Origin: Streptomyces sp. R302
Lineage (GTDB): Bacteria; Actinomycetota; Actinomycetes; Streptomycetales; Streptomycetaceae
Assembly (NCBI RefSeq): GCF_012927245.1
Contig: NZ_JABBGE010000013.1
Span: 124,001-188,000 of the forward strand
Length of the DNA: 64,000 nt
Direction: 5' to 3'
Shown: piece after piece, positions 1-7,906 of the stretch
Layout of the letters: each line of letters begins with the position of its first letter
Position numbering within the stretch: the first letter of the stretch is position 1
Notes under the pieces: model-generated
Database searches by the model: none
The model's input: only the letters and a program-made list of their open reading frames with translations
Told to the model about the DNA's origin: nothing
Position numbers and translations under genes: made by a program

Positions 1-67
1 CGTCGGCACGGAGCAGATCGGCGCGGGTGCCGCGGCGGGCTGAAGTGCTGCGAGTGGTGACGGTCAT
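1..67 (-). CDS. Possible 5' end of a gene running off the left edge
   Basis: An ATG at 67 reading leftward opens a frame that stays open to the window edge (22 codons). Most third positions are G or C, as expected for coding DNA here, and the visible residues are rich in Thr, Ser and Arg. No convincing ribosome binding site lies directly upstream. Too little is visible to name a family, and it could be chance. Confidence 0.3.
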   Translation of the reverse strand, partial: MTVTTRSTSARRGTRADLLRAD

Positions 68-167
68 GGCACCACGCTGGCCGCCGCCGCTGAGATCCCT
101 CTTTCGCTTTCCTGTGAATTCCCTGAGAAAGCCGTGACCTCCCGGCCGTCCGGCGTCCGGGTCAGGG

Positions 168-1046
168 TCAGGGTTTCACGTGAAACATCGCCGCGCCGTT
201 GTCGTGCAGGACCGCCCGGAGCCAGTCGTCGCCGAGCCCGAGCCGCTCCAGGGCGTCGAGCTGGTGGACGTACGGGTACGGGATGTTCGGGAAGTCGGAG
301 CCGAGCAGGATCCGGTCCTGGAGCTCGACGAGCCGCTTGAGCGCCTCGCGCGGGAAGGGCGCGAGCCGCTCGCTGAAGTCCGTGAACGCCATGGTGGTGT
401 CCAGATGCACGCCCTCGTACCGCTCGGCGAGCCCGAGGAAGTCCTCGTACTCCGGCATGCCCATGTGCGCGACGATCATCCGCAGCCGGGGATGCCGGGC
501 GAGCAGCTCACCCGCCGGTCCCGGCCCGGTGAAGGCGCCGGGCGCGGGCCCGGAGCCGCAGTGGACGACGACCGGTGTCCCGCTCTCGGCGAGCAGCCCC
601 CACACCTCGTCGAGCAGCGGGTCGTTGGGGTCGAAGCCGCCGACCTGGACGTGCACCTTGAAGACCCTGGCCCCGGCGTCGAGGGCCTCCCGGACGTACG
701 CGGCGGCCTCCGGCTCGGGGAAGAACGTGGCGGTGTGCAGACAGCCTGGCGTCCGTGCGGCGAAGTCGGCGGCCCAGGAGTTGAGCCAGGCGCCCATCCC
801 CGGCTTGTGCGGGTAGAGCATCGAGGTGAAGGCCCGCACGCCGAAGCCGCGCAGCAGCTCGACCCGCCGGTCCTCCTCCTCGCGGTAGGTGATGGGCCAG
901 GGCTGCCCGGTCATCGGCCCGACGGCGTCGAAGTACGCCCAGACCTTGTCGAGCACGTTCTTCGGCATGAAGTGGGTGTGGACGTCGACGAGTCCGGGCA
1001 GCCCGAGCCGCGCGGTCAGGGCCCGTACGGCCTCACTCTCGCTCAA
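168..1046 (-). CDS. Amidohydrolase family metal-dependent hydrolase
   Basis: Likely a cytoplasmic metal-dependent hydrolase or decarboxylase of the amidohydrolase-2 (TIM-barrel) family; the substrate cannot be told. The N-terminus has the H-x-H metal pair (DVHTHF, residues about 21-26), a mid-protein HMGMPEY segment, and the late GSDFPN metal-Asp motif, for 292 residues in all, normal for the family. The frame has no ATG near the conserved start. I chose the TTG at 1046, which overlaps the stop of the upstream monooxygenase gene by 14 bases and has a GGAG-like site about 8 nt before it, so the two are probably translated together. A longer upstream reading would run through the neighbour's coding region and gives Pro/Arg-rich nonsense. 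Confidence 0.85.
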   Translation of the reverse strand: MSESEAVRALTARLGLPGLVDVHTHFMPKNVLDKVWAYFDAVGPMTGQPWPITYREEEDRRVELLRGFGVRAFTSMLYPHKPGMGAWLNSWAADFAARTPGCLHTATFFPEPEAAAYVREALDAGARVFKVHVQVGGFDPNDPLLDEVWGLLAESGTPVVVHCGSGPAPGAFTGPGPAGELLARHPRLRMIVAHMGMPEYEDFLGLAERYEGVHLDTTMAFTDFSERLAPFPREALKRLVELQDRILLGSDFPNIPYPYVHQLDALERLGLGDDWLRAVLHDNGAAMFHVKP

Positions 1047-1368
1047 AGCCGTAGCTCCGCTCGACCTTCCCGATGTGGCAGCTGTACGCCTCGTACCAGT
1101 GCTCGCGCCCGTACGCCTTCGCCGCCAGGTGCGCGGAGTCGAGGCGCCAGGCGTCAAGGGCCTCCAGGTCGCGGAAGTAGGCGACGGTGATGCCGAGGCC
1201 ACCGGGGGTGCGGGCGGCCTCGTGGCCGAGGTAGCCGGGGATGGAGACGACCCGGTCGCGCAGCTCGGCGGCGGTGTCGGCGTACCCCTCGGGGGCGTCG
1301 GGCCGCAGGGAGGTGAAGACGGCGGTGTAGTAAGGCGGTTCAAGCCCGGAGATCGGTTTCTGCGTCAT
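1033..1368 (-). CDS. Antibiotic biosynthesis monooxygenase (ABM) domain protein
   Basis: A 111-residue single-domain protein of the dimeric alpha/beta-barrel ABM fold, the family of small cofactor-free or heme-interacting monooxygenases. Family-typical features are the SIPGYLGHE segment near residue 42 and the ITVAYFRDLEALDAWR stretch near residue 60, followed by an H-x2-A run. The ATG at 1368 is preceded by GAGGGTG at good spacing. It is the first gene of a two-gene unit with the amidohydrolase, whose start lies inside its last codons. Such pairs suggest breakdown of a small aromatic or cyclic acid, but that is inference. Confidence 0.8.
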   Translation of the reverse strand: MTQKPISGLEPPYYTAVFTSLRPDAPEGYADTAAELRDRVVSIPGYLGHEAARTPGGLGITVAYFRDLEALDAWRLDSAHLAAKAYGREHWYEAYSCHIGKVERSYGFERE

Positions 1369-1787
1369 GCGATCACCCTCGCCGGGCGCCCCGGACGCTG
1401 TCCACGGCCGCCGGCCAAAGGGATCCAAGACTTTACGAACGACGAGCCGGCCGGAACAGCCCGCCTTGCCCGCTCGCGGTGGAGGGGAAGGCCGGGCCCG
1501 GGCCAGGTCGGTCCTACCCGCACCCGGCGGGCGGCCGGTCAGGACAAGTGCTCCTTGCCCACACCCGGCGGGCGGACGGTCAGAACAAGCGCTCCTTGCC
1601 CACACCCAGCGAGCGGACGGCCAGAACAAACCCACCTTGCCCACACCCAGCGAGCGGACGGCCAGAACAAACCCACCTTGCCCACACCCAGCGAGCAGGC
1701 AGGCCGGAACAAGCCCGTCCTGACCGCTCTCTGCCCGGCCGGGCAGAAGAGCCCATCCTGACCGGTCTCTGCCGGCTGGCCGGCCGG
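1369..1787. other. Intergenic region dominated by repeats
   Basis: About 420 bp without a credible gene. It holds the upstream region of the monooxygenase gene and, from about 1521, a 41-bp tandem array that reaches close to the end of the DUF2797 gene. Open frames across it only translate the repeat. Confidence 0.7.
1521..1725. repeat. 41-bp tandem repeat, five copies
   Basis: Units begin at 1521, 1562, 1603, 1644 and 1685, exactly 41 bp apart. Each starts CACCC(G/A)GCG and contains a GGTCAGAACAAG-like core followed by CTTGCCCA. Units 3 and 4 are identical; units 1, 2 and 5 have diverged, and decayed partial copies flank the array on both sides. A 41-bp unit is not a multiple of three, so it cannot code for a repeat protein. 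Confidence 0.9.
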
Positions 1788-2663
1788 TCAGAACAGCCCG
1801 TCCTGTGCACTCCCGGCCGCGACGACGCCGACGGGCACGCTCCAGACGTCCGCCTCACCGCCCCGTTCGAGCCCCCACCCGGCGAGCAGCCGGCCGTCGA
1901 GGACGAGATGGCGGCCGGCGGGATCGCGCAGGTGCAGGTCGGGGCCGGCGGCGGCGAGCACCCGCCCGGTGACGACCCCGCCGTCGACGAGCTCGGTGAC
2001 GCTCCCGTCGAGCGCGGGCAGCTCCCCGAGCCCGAAGACGTCCCCGTGGTCGTACGCGGCGAACGGCAGCGCCTCCAGCGTCTCGCCCCAGCCCCCGACG
2101 GCCAGGGCCCGGCCGTACAGCGCCTCGATCTCGCCGCGCCGGGCGGCGGGGCCCGGGAGCCCGACCCGCAGCGTCCGCTTCCGCTCGTACGACACCCGGT
2201 CGGGCACGCCGAGCGCCTGCCGCAGCACCTCCTCGGTCCGCCGGGCGGCCATCAGCGGCCCGCGCCCGAGCCAGCAGAAGGCGACCGCGCCCTGTTCGAG
2301 GAGGCGCGCGGACCCCCGGTGCTCCCCGGTGATCCCGACCTTGACGGTGCCGGGCCCGAACCAGGCGAGGTAGACGCGGTAGGGCCGGGGGTCGTCGGCG
2401 AAGGTGTCGGCGGCCACGGAGTGCGCCCGGTCGAGCCGCGCGCACGCGGGGCAGAGCCCGCCGGTGGACCGCCCGGGCACGGCGGCGCCGAGCGGGCAGG
2501 CGTTCCCCCGCACCCCCGCGCAGACCCGGCCGCCGACGGCCCGGAAGCCGAGCGGCCGCCCGTACGCGACCGGGCTCGTCCGCCCGCCCCACCAGCGCAG
2601 CACGGCCGCGCCGTCGACCCACCCGACCCCGCCGCTCCGCCACACGCCCCGGTCACCTCCCAT
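1788..2663 (-). CDS. DUF2797 family protein
   Basis: A 291-residue protein I recognise as the DUF2797 family, of unknown function. It has four cysteines near the N-terminal third (about residues 49, 57, 72 and 75, ending in a CPAC pair) that could bind zinc. These are followed by a YRVYLAWFGPGTVKVGIT segment resembling the start of a GIY-YIG nuclease-like domain. ATG at 2663 has a GGGAGG site 8 nt upstream. It lies 15 bp after the BRO-domain gene in the same direction, so the two are probably co-transcribed. The GIY-YIG resemblance is my reading and needs a profile search. Confidence 0.75.
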   Translation of the reverse strand: MGGDRGVWRSGGVGWVDGAAVLRWWGGRTSPVAYGRPLGFRAVGGRVCAGVRGNACPLGAAVPGRSTGGLCPACARLDRAHSVAADTFADDPRPYRVYLAWFGPGTVKVGITGEHRGSARLLEQGAVAFCWLGRGPLMAARRTEEVLRQALGVPDRVSYERKRTLRVGLPGPAARRGEIEALYGRALAVGGWGETLEALPFAAYDHGDVFGLGELPALDGSVTELVDGGVVTGRVLAAAGPDLHLRDPAGRHLVLDGRLLAGWGLERGGEADVWSVPVGVVAAGSAQDGLF

Positions 2664-2678
2664 GCCCCCATCCTCCCC

Positions 2679-3500
2679 TCAGGGCAGGACGTAGATCCGC
2701 GTCCCGTCCGGGCAGGGGTCGCCGACCTCGCGCATGCAGCCCCGCTCGATGAGCAGCCGCACGCAGTCGCGGACGCGCTCGCCGGAGAGGCCGGTGCGCC
2801 GGGTGACGTCCTGCGGGCGGCAGCGGACGCCGCCGCGGACGAGAGCCGGGGCGAGGAAACAGGCGACGGCCCGCATGTCGCCGCTGATCTCCCAGGACTC
2901 GACCAGCTCCCGCGCGCTGAGCGGCGGCGGGCCTTCGCCGCCCCGCTGGCGGGGCACGGCGAACGAGCGCTCAAGGGAGTCGGCGACCCTTGAGAGGCTG
3001 CGCCGCGTCTCGCGCAGCAGCTCCGCGTACGCGACGAGGTCGGCGGCGCCCTCGTCGAAGCGCCCCTCCAGCCGGACGAGGACGTCGACGAGCTCGGGCG
3101 GCAACACGAACCCGCTGTGCCCGGGCGCCGGTTCGAGCCCGTAGCCGCCGTGCCGCTGCACCTCGGCCACCAGCTCGCCCACCCAGGCCCGGAACGGCCC
3201 GGCCTCCGGCGCGCGGCAGGCGGTGACGAGCTGCACGAGCCCGGGGAGGCTCACCATGCGGGCGGTGCCCCGGATGCCGCTGCGCGCGAGTATGTCCGGG
3301 CTCGGAGCCAGTTCGCGGGCCGGCGCCAGGCACCAGGCGGGCAGGACCACGCTGCGCAGCGCCTCCCGCGGCCCGGCGTACCCGAGCTGCCGGGCCACGT
3401 CCACGACGGGGAACCAGTGTGCCCCGTCGACGGCCGTCAGCCGCCTCAGCTGGCCTCCCGAGGCGGCCCGTACGAAGTCATCGATGTCGATCGCGTCCAA
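2679..3500 (-). CDS. BRO-N domain protein with C-terminal winged helix
   Basis: A 273-residue protein with an N-terminal BRO/antirepressor-like domain (residues about 10-110: WFPVVDVARQLGYAGPREALR, then GIRGTARMVSLPGLVQL). The middle is helical, and the C-terminal part (about 215-270) looks like a winged helix-turn-helix (PQDVTRRTGLSGERVRDCVR). BRO-N domains are known from phage antirepressors and DNA-binding proteins; Streptomyces has many chromosomal ones. The start is TTG at 3500, supported by a GGAGGTGA site 9 nt upstream; no ATG fits. Probably a DNA-binding regulator, and it precedes the DUF2797 gene. Confidence 0.75.
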   Translation of the reverse strand: MDAIDIDDFVRAASGGQLRRLTAVDGAHWFPVVDVARQLGYAGPREALRSVVLPAWCLAPARELAPSPDILARSGIRGTARMVSLPGLVQLVTACRAPEAGPFRAWVGELVAEVQRHGGYGLEPAPGHSGFVLPPELVDVLVRLEGRFDEGAADLVAYAELLRETRRSLSRVADSLERSFAVPRQRGGEGPPPLSARELVESWEISGDMRAVACFLAPALVRGGVRCRPQDVTRRTGLSGERVRDCVRLLIERGCMREVGDPCPDGTRIYVLP

Positions 3501-3579
3501 CGATCATCACCTCCACCCGCACACTAGGCCGAAGGCATATTCAACTGACATGCAAATCTGATGGGTTCACCCAAACGGG

Positions 3580-3607
3580 GAAGGCCCCGGGCAAACCCGG
3601 GGCCTTC
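3580..3607 (-). terminator. Hairpin terminator after PH-domain gene
   Basis: A perfect 12-bp stem (GAAGGCCCCGGG) with a 4-nt loop, lying 19 bp beyond the stop of the PH-domain gene. There is no long T run, as is usual in Streptomyces. Confidence 0.8.
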
Positions 3608-3626
3608 GTAGTAATCTCCGCGCCCG

Positions 3627-3992
3627 CTAGCGCGCGACGAACTGCGTGAGGATCGCCTGCACCTCGTAGATGTCCACGCCCTTGGTGAACGTCTTGGTGA
3701 CCGGCAGCTGCGAGCCGGAGATCCAGATCTTCAGCTCGGCGTCGAGGTCGAAGGTGCCGGCCGTCTCGACGGCGAAGTGCGTGATGCTCCGGTACGGGAT
3801 CGAGTGGTACTCGACCTTCTTGCCGGTGATGCCCTGCTTGTCGACGAGCACGAGCCGCCGGTCCGTGAAGAAGATGACGTCCCGGATCAGCAGGTACGCG
3901 GCGTGCACCTGCTCCCCCTGACCGAGCAGCCGCGCGTAGTCCTGCTGCGCCTGCGCCGGATCGATGGAGTGCGCGTTCCCGAAGAGCGCCAT
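3627..3992 (-). CDS. Bacterial PH-domain protein (bPH_1/DUF1696 family)
   Basis: A 121-residue protein that is almost wholly one bacterial pleckstrin-homology-like domain. Family hallmarks are very clear: IRDVIFFTDRRLVLVDKQG at about 42-60, then ITGKKVEYHSIPYRSITHF and FDLDAELKIWISGS. Members form oligomeric beta-barrel rings; the biological role is unknown. The ATG at 3992 is preferred over one five codons upstream because it starts the conserved MALFGN N-terminus and has GGGGG at about 10 nt. It stands alone with its own terminator. Confidence 0.9.
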   Translation of the reverse strand: MALFGNAHSIDPAQAQQDYARLLGQGEQVHAAYLLIRDVIFFTDRRLVLVDKQGITGKKVEYHSIPYRSITHFAVETAGTFDLDAELKIWISGSQLPVTKTFTKGVDIYEVQAILTQFVAR

Positions 3993-4081
3993 GGCCCTAC
4001 CCCCCACATTTCAGCCAATAGATACGATCATCCGTACCTAACCCCACCCACCCCGCCCCTGGCAACGCCCCCACCTCACAC

Positions 4082-4309
4082 TCACACCCCTCCGACCGAC
4101 TGGCCGCGTTCACCGCGATCCGCGAGGACGTGATCAACGACGAGCGCATGGTCGGATACAGCGCGGCCGACTGGAAGTCCAAGGTCGCCCGCCACGTCAT
4201 CGGTGGCGCGGTCACCCCCATGGCCATCCCCACCGCGGGCGGATCCTTCGTCATCGTCGATGAAGGGCGAAGTGGAGGCCGAGGCCAACGCAGCATTCGG
4301 AGAGCATGA
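4082..4309 (+). pseudogene. Truncated gene remnant upstream of the anchored protein
   Basis: A frame of 76 codons with clear coding bias and no plausible start, ending in a TGA that overlaps the next ATG (ATGA). It reads like the C-terminal part of a Streptomyces protein (RLAAFTAIREDVINDERM, then a Gly/Ala hydrophobic stretch). Near 4260 the sensible reading seems to shift into a second frame rich in Glu and Ala. I infer a 5'-truncated remnant with an internal deletion or frameshift; a short functional gene is not excluded. Confidence 0.4.
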
Positions 4310-5322
4310 ACACCATGGCCGAGCAAGCAGCTTCCGCACCCAAGAAGTCCCGCGTCGTCAAGTCGGCGATCGGGGCGACCGCGGTACTCGCCGCGGCGGC
4401 TGGAGCATGGTTCGTCATCGATTCACAGGAACGGCGGGTCTCCTGCGACGAACTGGCCGGCAGCAACGAGATGCGCTCGGCTCTCGGAGCCGAGGGGGCA
4501 TCCGCATCGACCTGTGAAGAACTGGGCGAGGCCATCAAGGGCGCCACCATCGGCACCGCACCGGGTCGGCACTCCGAACAGCAGGCGCAAGCCATGAAGA
4601 ACGTCCTGCTCGCGCTCGGTGATGCCACCCAGGCCAAGACCGTGGAGCGCGGTCTGCACGTTCCGCTGTCCGAGGCACTCGCGGACTACGCGACCGACAC
4701 CCGCGCGATGCTGGCCTCGGGCCGTGCCGACTACGTCCGCCGTTCCGGACGCTCCGAAAAGCCGTGGAAGGATGCGGACGGAGTCCACTTCGCGATCCAC
4801 GACAAGTCCCTGCTCCGGGTGCTCCGAGTCGTCTCGGAGGATCCGACCGCGTACGCCACCCTGCGCGGTGCAGCCACCCGGCAAGCCGCCCGAGAGCTCG
4901 CCGCCGTGCCGCACGACGCCACCGACCCGAACAATGCCGATCTCACGGCGCCGTCCACCGGCAACGCCCGCGCACTGGCAGCCTTCGATGCGATCGCCGC
5001 GGACCTCGGTGGCACACAGGGAGACGACGAAGGAGACAAGTGGGCGGCGGAGGTCTTCGCGTCTCTGACGCACGGCGCCGACACCTCACCCCCCGCCTTC
5101 GACGGCGACCCGGCCGGATATGTCACCGCCACCTGGATCAAGCGGTGGGAGAAGGCCGGAGCCACGAAGCCCATGGCCATGCTGCGCAACCAGGGCCCCG
5201 AGCTCACCGAGATCTGGGCGACGGCAAGGGGCCTCGACCCGAATACGGTAGCCGCGCTGAGGAAACGGGCGGACAGGTCGTCTCAGACCGGCTTCAACGA
5301 CGCCCGGCGCACGCTCAACTGA
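4306..5322 (+). CDS. Membrane-anchored extracytoplasmic protein of unknown function
   Basis: 338 residues with a short basic N-terminus (KKSR), one transmembrane segment (about 21-40) and a large soluble C-terminal part, so the bulk probably lies outside the membrane. Two Cys follow the anchor at about 46 and 65. I do not recognise a catalytic motif. Starts at 4306 or 4315 are both possible: a GGAGAG sits 1 nt and 10 nt before them respectively. The first overlaps the preceding remnant's stop, which suggests the two once formed a coupled pair. The gene is the left neighbour of the element inserted at tRNA-Arg. Confidence 0.7.
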   Translation: MNTMAEQAASAPKKSRVVKSAIGATAVLAAAAGAWFVIDSQERRVSCDELAGSNEMRSALGAEGASASTCEELGEAIKGATIGTAPGRHSEQQAQAMKNVLLALGDATQAKTVERGLHVPLSEALADYATDTRAMLASGRADYVRRSGRSEKPWKDADGVHFAIHDKSLLRVLRVVSEDPTAYATLRGAATRQAARELAAVPHDATDPNNADLTAPSTGNARALAAFDAIAADLGGTQGDDEGDKWAAEVFASLTHGADTSPPAFDGDPAGYVTATWIKRWEKAGATKPMAMLRNQGPELTEIWATARGLDPNTVAALRKRADRSSQTGFNDARRTLN

Positions 5323-5486
5323 CTGGCGCGGTGTCCGAAGCGAAGCGCGGACAGCGGTCATGCGGGGAGCGGTGATGTGGGGAGCGCAGGCCGGCGTTGC
5401 CTCAGCCAAAGGTTTCGGTGATCGAGAGCGCCCACGAGCGCGCAAGCACCCAACCGATGAACACGTTGATGTCATCCGCTGACGCC

Positions 5487-5519
5487 AGAGGCCCCCTGGA
5501 CGATGTCCAGGGGGCCTCT
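5487..5519. terminator. Hairpin next to the left attachment site
   Basis: Perfect 15-bp inverted repeat (AGAGGCCCCCTGGAC) with a 3-nt loop, 6 bp left of the tRNA-Arg fragment. It matches the position of the hairpin 3' of the intact tRNA-Arg at 9114-9141 and shares the AGAGGCC arm. It is probably the original chromosomal tRNA terminator displaced by the insertion. Confidence 0.75.
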
Positions 5520-5525
5520 GATCTG

Positions 5526-5569
5526 TGTGCACTCGGCAGGATTAGAACCTGCAACCTTCTGATCCGTAG
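5526..5569. repeat. attL: displaced 3' fragment of tRNA-Arg
   Basis: 44 bp that match 9148-9191 at a constant offset of 3622 bp with a single mismatch (A5544 against C9166). The copy covers the 3' part of tRNA-Arg up to the anticodon arm, and similarity stops abruptly after GATCCGTAG. The mismatch falls in the T-loop, tolerable because this fragment is no longer a tRNA. Confidence 0.9.
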
Positions 5570-5654
5570 CTCTAGCGGGATCGGTCAACGACGGCCATAC
5601 CGGCCGCTCTGTGGCCCGTGACGTCCGCTAGTGGACGGGGTCGGTTGCTGGGGT

Positions 5655-5679
5655 TGCGGTACCGCGCTGCTGTACCGCA
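5655..5679. promoter_or_regulatory. Inverted repeat inside the left end of the element
   Basis: TGCGGTAC, 9-nt spacer ending CTGCT, GTACCGCA: a perfect 8-bp inverted repeat 86 bp inside attL and 19 bp before the start of the first cargo gene. A sister site with the same GTAC core and spacer length lies at 9080-9102. It could be an operator or an integrase/excision-factor site. Confidence 0.55.
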
Positions 5680-5698
5680 CGATCCACCTGAGGTGGCC

Positions 5699-6058
5699 AT
5701 GGAACGGCATGTGCTGGAAGCGCTGTTGACCGGCGGTGACGAGGCGTCCGCGATAGCTCTGGCTGCCCTACGTCGCGGCGCCCCCTACTGGGTGGCAGAG
5801 CGGGCTCAACCCGCTGGTGCACATGCTGGAGTATTCAGTCATCGACTTCAGCGCATGCGGATGCGTGGTTTCGAACCCTCTGGGCTGGAACGAGCGGTGC
5901 AACTCACTAGGGAGTACGGCCAGCCCGTGCGCACCGCACTGATTGATCCTGAGAATCGGACACGATTCACCCTGCTCTTCCTTACTGAGGACGACAGCGC
6001 ACTGGTGGCCTGCGCAAGCTGGACCCTGCCGCTAGCCACGAGGAAGCCGCCACTCTAG
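5699..6058 (+). CDS. Unknown 119-residue protein in the element
   Basis: The ATG at 5699 has GAGG 5 nt upstream (GAGGTGGCC) and begins the well-behaved part of the frame (MERHVLEALLTGGDEAS). The protein looks soluble and helical at the N-terminus, with a later strand-like part (RFTLLFLTEDDSALVACASW). I recognise no family. It is the first gene inside attL and sits just behind a perfect inverted repeat that could control it. The frame stays open 27 codons upstream, but those residues look non-coding. Confidence 0.55.
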   Translation: MERHVLEALLTGGDEASAIALAALRRGAPYWVAERAQPAGAHAGVFSHRLQRMRMRGFEPSGLERAVQLTREYGQPVRTALIDPENRTRFTLLFLTEDDSALVACASWTLPLATRKPPL

Positions 6059-6228
6059 GAGAGCGGGAGGGGGGCGCATCTGACCTGCGCGGATGCTGTG
6101 GGGCTGATCGACAGCCCAGAGCCCGTCAACGCCCCTCGTTCCCCGTGGCTCCCCGCACGATCTGGCACGGATGTGGCACGACCTCCTGTGTCGGACATTG
6201 GCCAGCGCCAGCAGCGCACCTCATGGGA

Positions 6229-6242
6229 AGCTTCATGAAGCT
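6229..6242. promoter_or_regulatory. 14-bp perfect palindrome before the foreign cargo gene
   Basis: AGCTTCATGAAGCT reads the same on both strands, 50 bp upstream of the start at 6293. Its size and place suit an operator for the downstream gene. No regulator gene is present in the element, so the binding protein is unknown. Confidence 0.4.
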
Positions 6243-6292
6243 CGCCTGCTCGACTCATTCGCAGGTATGTGTGCTGTACGAGAGGGGCAGAT

Positions 6293-6931
6293 ATGGCAGT
6301 CCAACGAAGTCGGGCAGATCTCCTTGAGATGCTCGATGAAAACGTCGCGTTCCTCAGAGCTTCTGCAGCCTCGTTCGATGCGGGATTTGAAGCTGAGGCA
6401 AAAAGACTTGCTGTGACTCTTCGCGTGCTCCTCCATGACACTGCGAGCAGCCACTCGCTGCTTGATCAGCTCGGCTTGAAAGATCAGATGGCATACGTGG
6501 ACACAGCCAGTCGAATTAACCCTCGCAACCTGCTTCCAGCCGCACCGGCTCTGGTTCTGATGAGAATGACGTCGGGCGTCGGAGCAGACTACGTCGCACC
6601 TCTCGACATGCCCCTTCCCCCGTCACATATCCACCCGCCTGCCCCCTTCACCTCATGGTGGACGGAAGAGCACACACGCGACGACAGTGGCGCACTTTGG
6701 TCGCGCAAGAAGTTTGTACTGACGATGTCGAATAAGGAAGGCGGGGCGCACGTTGACCCGCACTTGAACTCAGCCTACGAACATCTTGCGAAGCAGAACG
6801 GGATGGGCTTCATCTCTAATGCGTCAGGCGAGAACCTCCCACTTGACGGTAATGTTGTCGCGATCTCGGTTCGTCAGATCGCACACGAATTTATGAAGAC
6901 CCTGGACGCTCACAGAGACCTACTCAGCTAG
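6293..6931 (+). CDS. Unknown 212-residue protein with atypical codon use
   Basis: A cargo gene of the tRNA-Arg element. The ATG at 6293 has GAGGGG about 8 nt upstream. The N-terminal half is alpha-helical (ADLLEMLDENVAFLRAS, then EAKRLAVTLRVLLHD). The C-terminal half contains a Trp-rich piece (FTSWWTEEH) and a GGAHVDPHLN motif with two His and one Asp that could bind metal or form an active site. Codon use differs sharply from its neighbours: many A- and T-ending codons such as AGA, CTT, GTT and AAT, but no TTA. This points to recent acquisition from a lower-GC source. I do not recognise the family. Confidence 0.75.
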   Translation: MAVQRSRADLLEMLDENVAFLRASAASFDAGFEAEAKRLAVTLRVLLHDTASSHSLLDQLGLKDQMAYVDTASRINPRNLLPAAPALVLMRMTSGVGADYVAPLDMPLPPSHIHPPAPFTSWWTEEHTRDDSGALWSRKKFVLTMSNKEGGAHVDPHLNSAYEHLAKQNGMGFISNASGENLPLDGNVVAISVRQIAHEFMKTLDAHRDLLS

Positions 6932-7136
6932 ACGAGCGACTCGGCGCTCAGCCCACCACTCGCCCTAACTCCCATCCCGTCTTGCAGGGGCGGGCGTCGG
7001 CGCAGCGGGGGCGGAGCGGGCCGAAGGCAGGAGCGGCGCCCCGAGCGGAGCCGGGAAGCCCGCCCGGCGGAGCGGAGCGCAGCCGGGTGCTTGATGAGGC
7101 AGAGAAACCTGTAACAGGTCCTCCGCTGCTCCTCGG
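6932..7136. other. Spacer between convergent cargo genes
   Basis: About 200 bp between two converging genes. It is rich in GGAGCGG/GCGGGG-like runs and holds no open frame I would defend. The tail of both genes lacks a clear terminator. Confidence 0.5.
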
Positions 7137-7829
7137 CTATGCCGTGGTGAGTGCGTCGGCGATGGCGTGCATGTCGTCGGTGATGGTGTCGGCCTGGGCC
7201 TCGGCGAAGAGGTCGGCCTTGTGGGGCTTATTGGCGTAGGCGATCACCGTAGCCCCGGCTGCGTGGGCAGCCTGGATGTCCGTGAGCGAGTCACCGATCA
7301 GGGCGCAGTTCGTGACGTCGATGTGCATCCGCTCGGCTGCCGTGATGAGCGGGAACGGGTTCGGTTTCATCAGGTGGGGCTGTCCCATCTGCCGGCCGAC
7401 CACCTTCGCGACGTATCCCTCCAGCCCGTGCGCCTTGAGGAAGCTCTCGACGCACTCGGCCGAGTTGTTGCTCACCACCGCGACCGCCCTCCCGGAGGCG
7501 TTCACGGCCTGGAGGGCTTCCACCGCCCCCGGCGTCGGCGAGCCCGCCACCGCGACGGCTTCGGCCTCCGCCTCCGTCAGCCGCTGCTCGATCTCCCCGC
7601 CCAGCTCGGCGTCCGCCTCATGCGCGATGCGCAGAACCTCGATGGGGTCATCGGTCTCAACTTCCTTCGCGCCCGCGGATACGTCCTTCGCCGCGAGGAT
7701 CGCCGTGAGCTGGCCTGCGACTTGGGAGGCAGGGAGCCCGGCGAACACATCGCACACGGGGCCGTCGAAGTCGAAGAAGACCACCCGGGCGTTGCCCAGG
7801 ACCTCGGAAAGTCGGTCATCGTGCGTCAA
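7137..7829 (-). CDS. HAD superfamily hydrolase in the element
   Basis: 230 residues with the full haloacid dehalogenase phosphatase set: FFDFDGPVCD (nucleophile Asp in DxD, residues about 17-26), VVSNNSAE (motif II), a Lys in the QPHLMKPNPFP stretch (motif III) and GDSLTDIQAAHAAG (motif IV). A helical cap of about 70 residues lies between motifs I and II, as in phosphoglycolate phosphatase-like members. Start is TTG at 7829 with GGAAGGG 9 nt upstream; no ATG fits. It faces away from the integrase. The role in the element is unknown; a phosphatase could clear nucleotides or sugar phosphates. Confidence 0.85.
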   Translation of the reverse strand: MTHDDRLSEVLGNARVVFFDFDGPVCDVFAGLPASQVAGQLTAILAAKDVSAGAKEVETDDPIEVLRIAHEADAELGGEIEQRLTEAEAEAVAVAGSPTPGAVEALQAVNASGRAVAVVSNNSAECVESFLKAHGLEGYVAKVVGRQMGQPHLMKPNPFPLITAAERMHIDVTNCALIGDSLTDIQAAHAAGATVIAYANKPHKADLFAEAQADTITDDMHAIADALTTA

Positions 7830-7906
7830 GGTCGAAGTCCCTTCCGATGGTCTCCCAGACGCTGTCGAACCACATCCGGGCTTGCTGGACCTGCTGCGCT
7901 CCGACG

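Noticed and set aside
1521..1725. Repeat protein
   Set aside because: The 41-bp unit changes frame with each copy, so no repeated peptide is encoded.
5397..5621. A small open frame spanning the left att site
   Set aside because: It translates the antisense of the tRNA-Arg fragment; such frames are a common artefact across tRNA sequences.
7000..7110. Terminator or IS end in the G-rich spacer of the element
   Set aside because: No clean inverted repeat or target duplication could be found.
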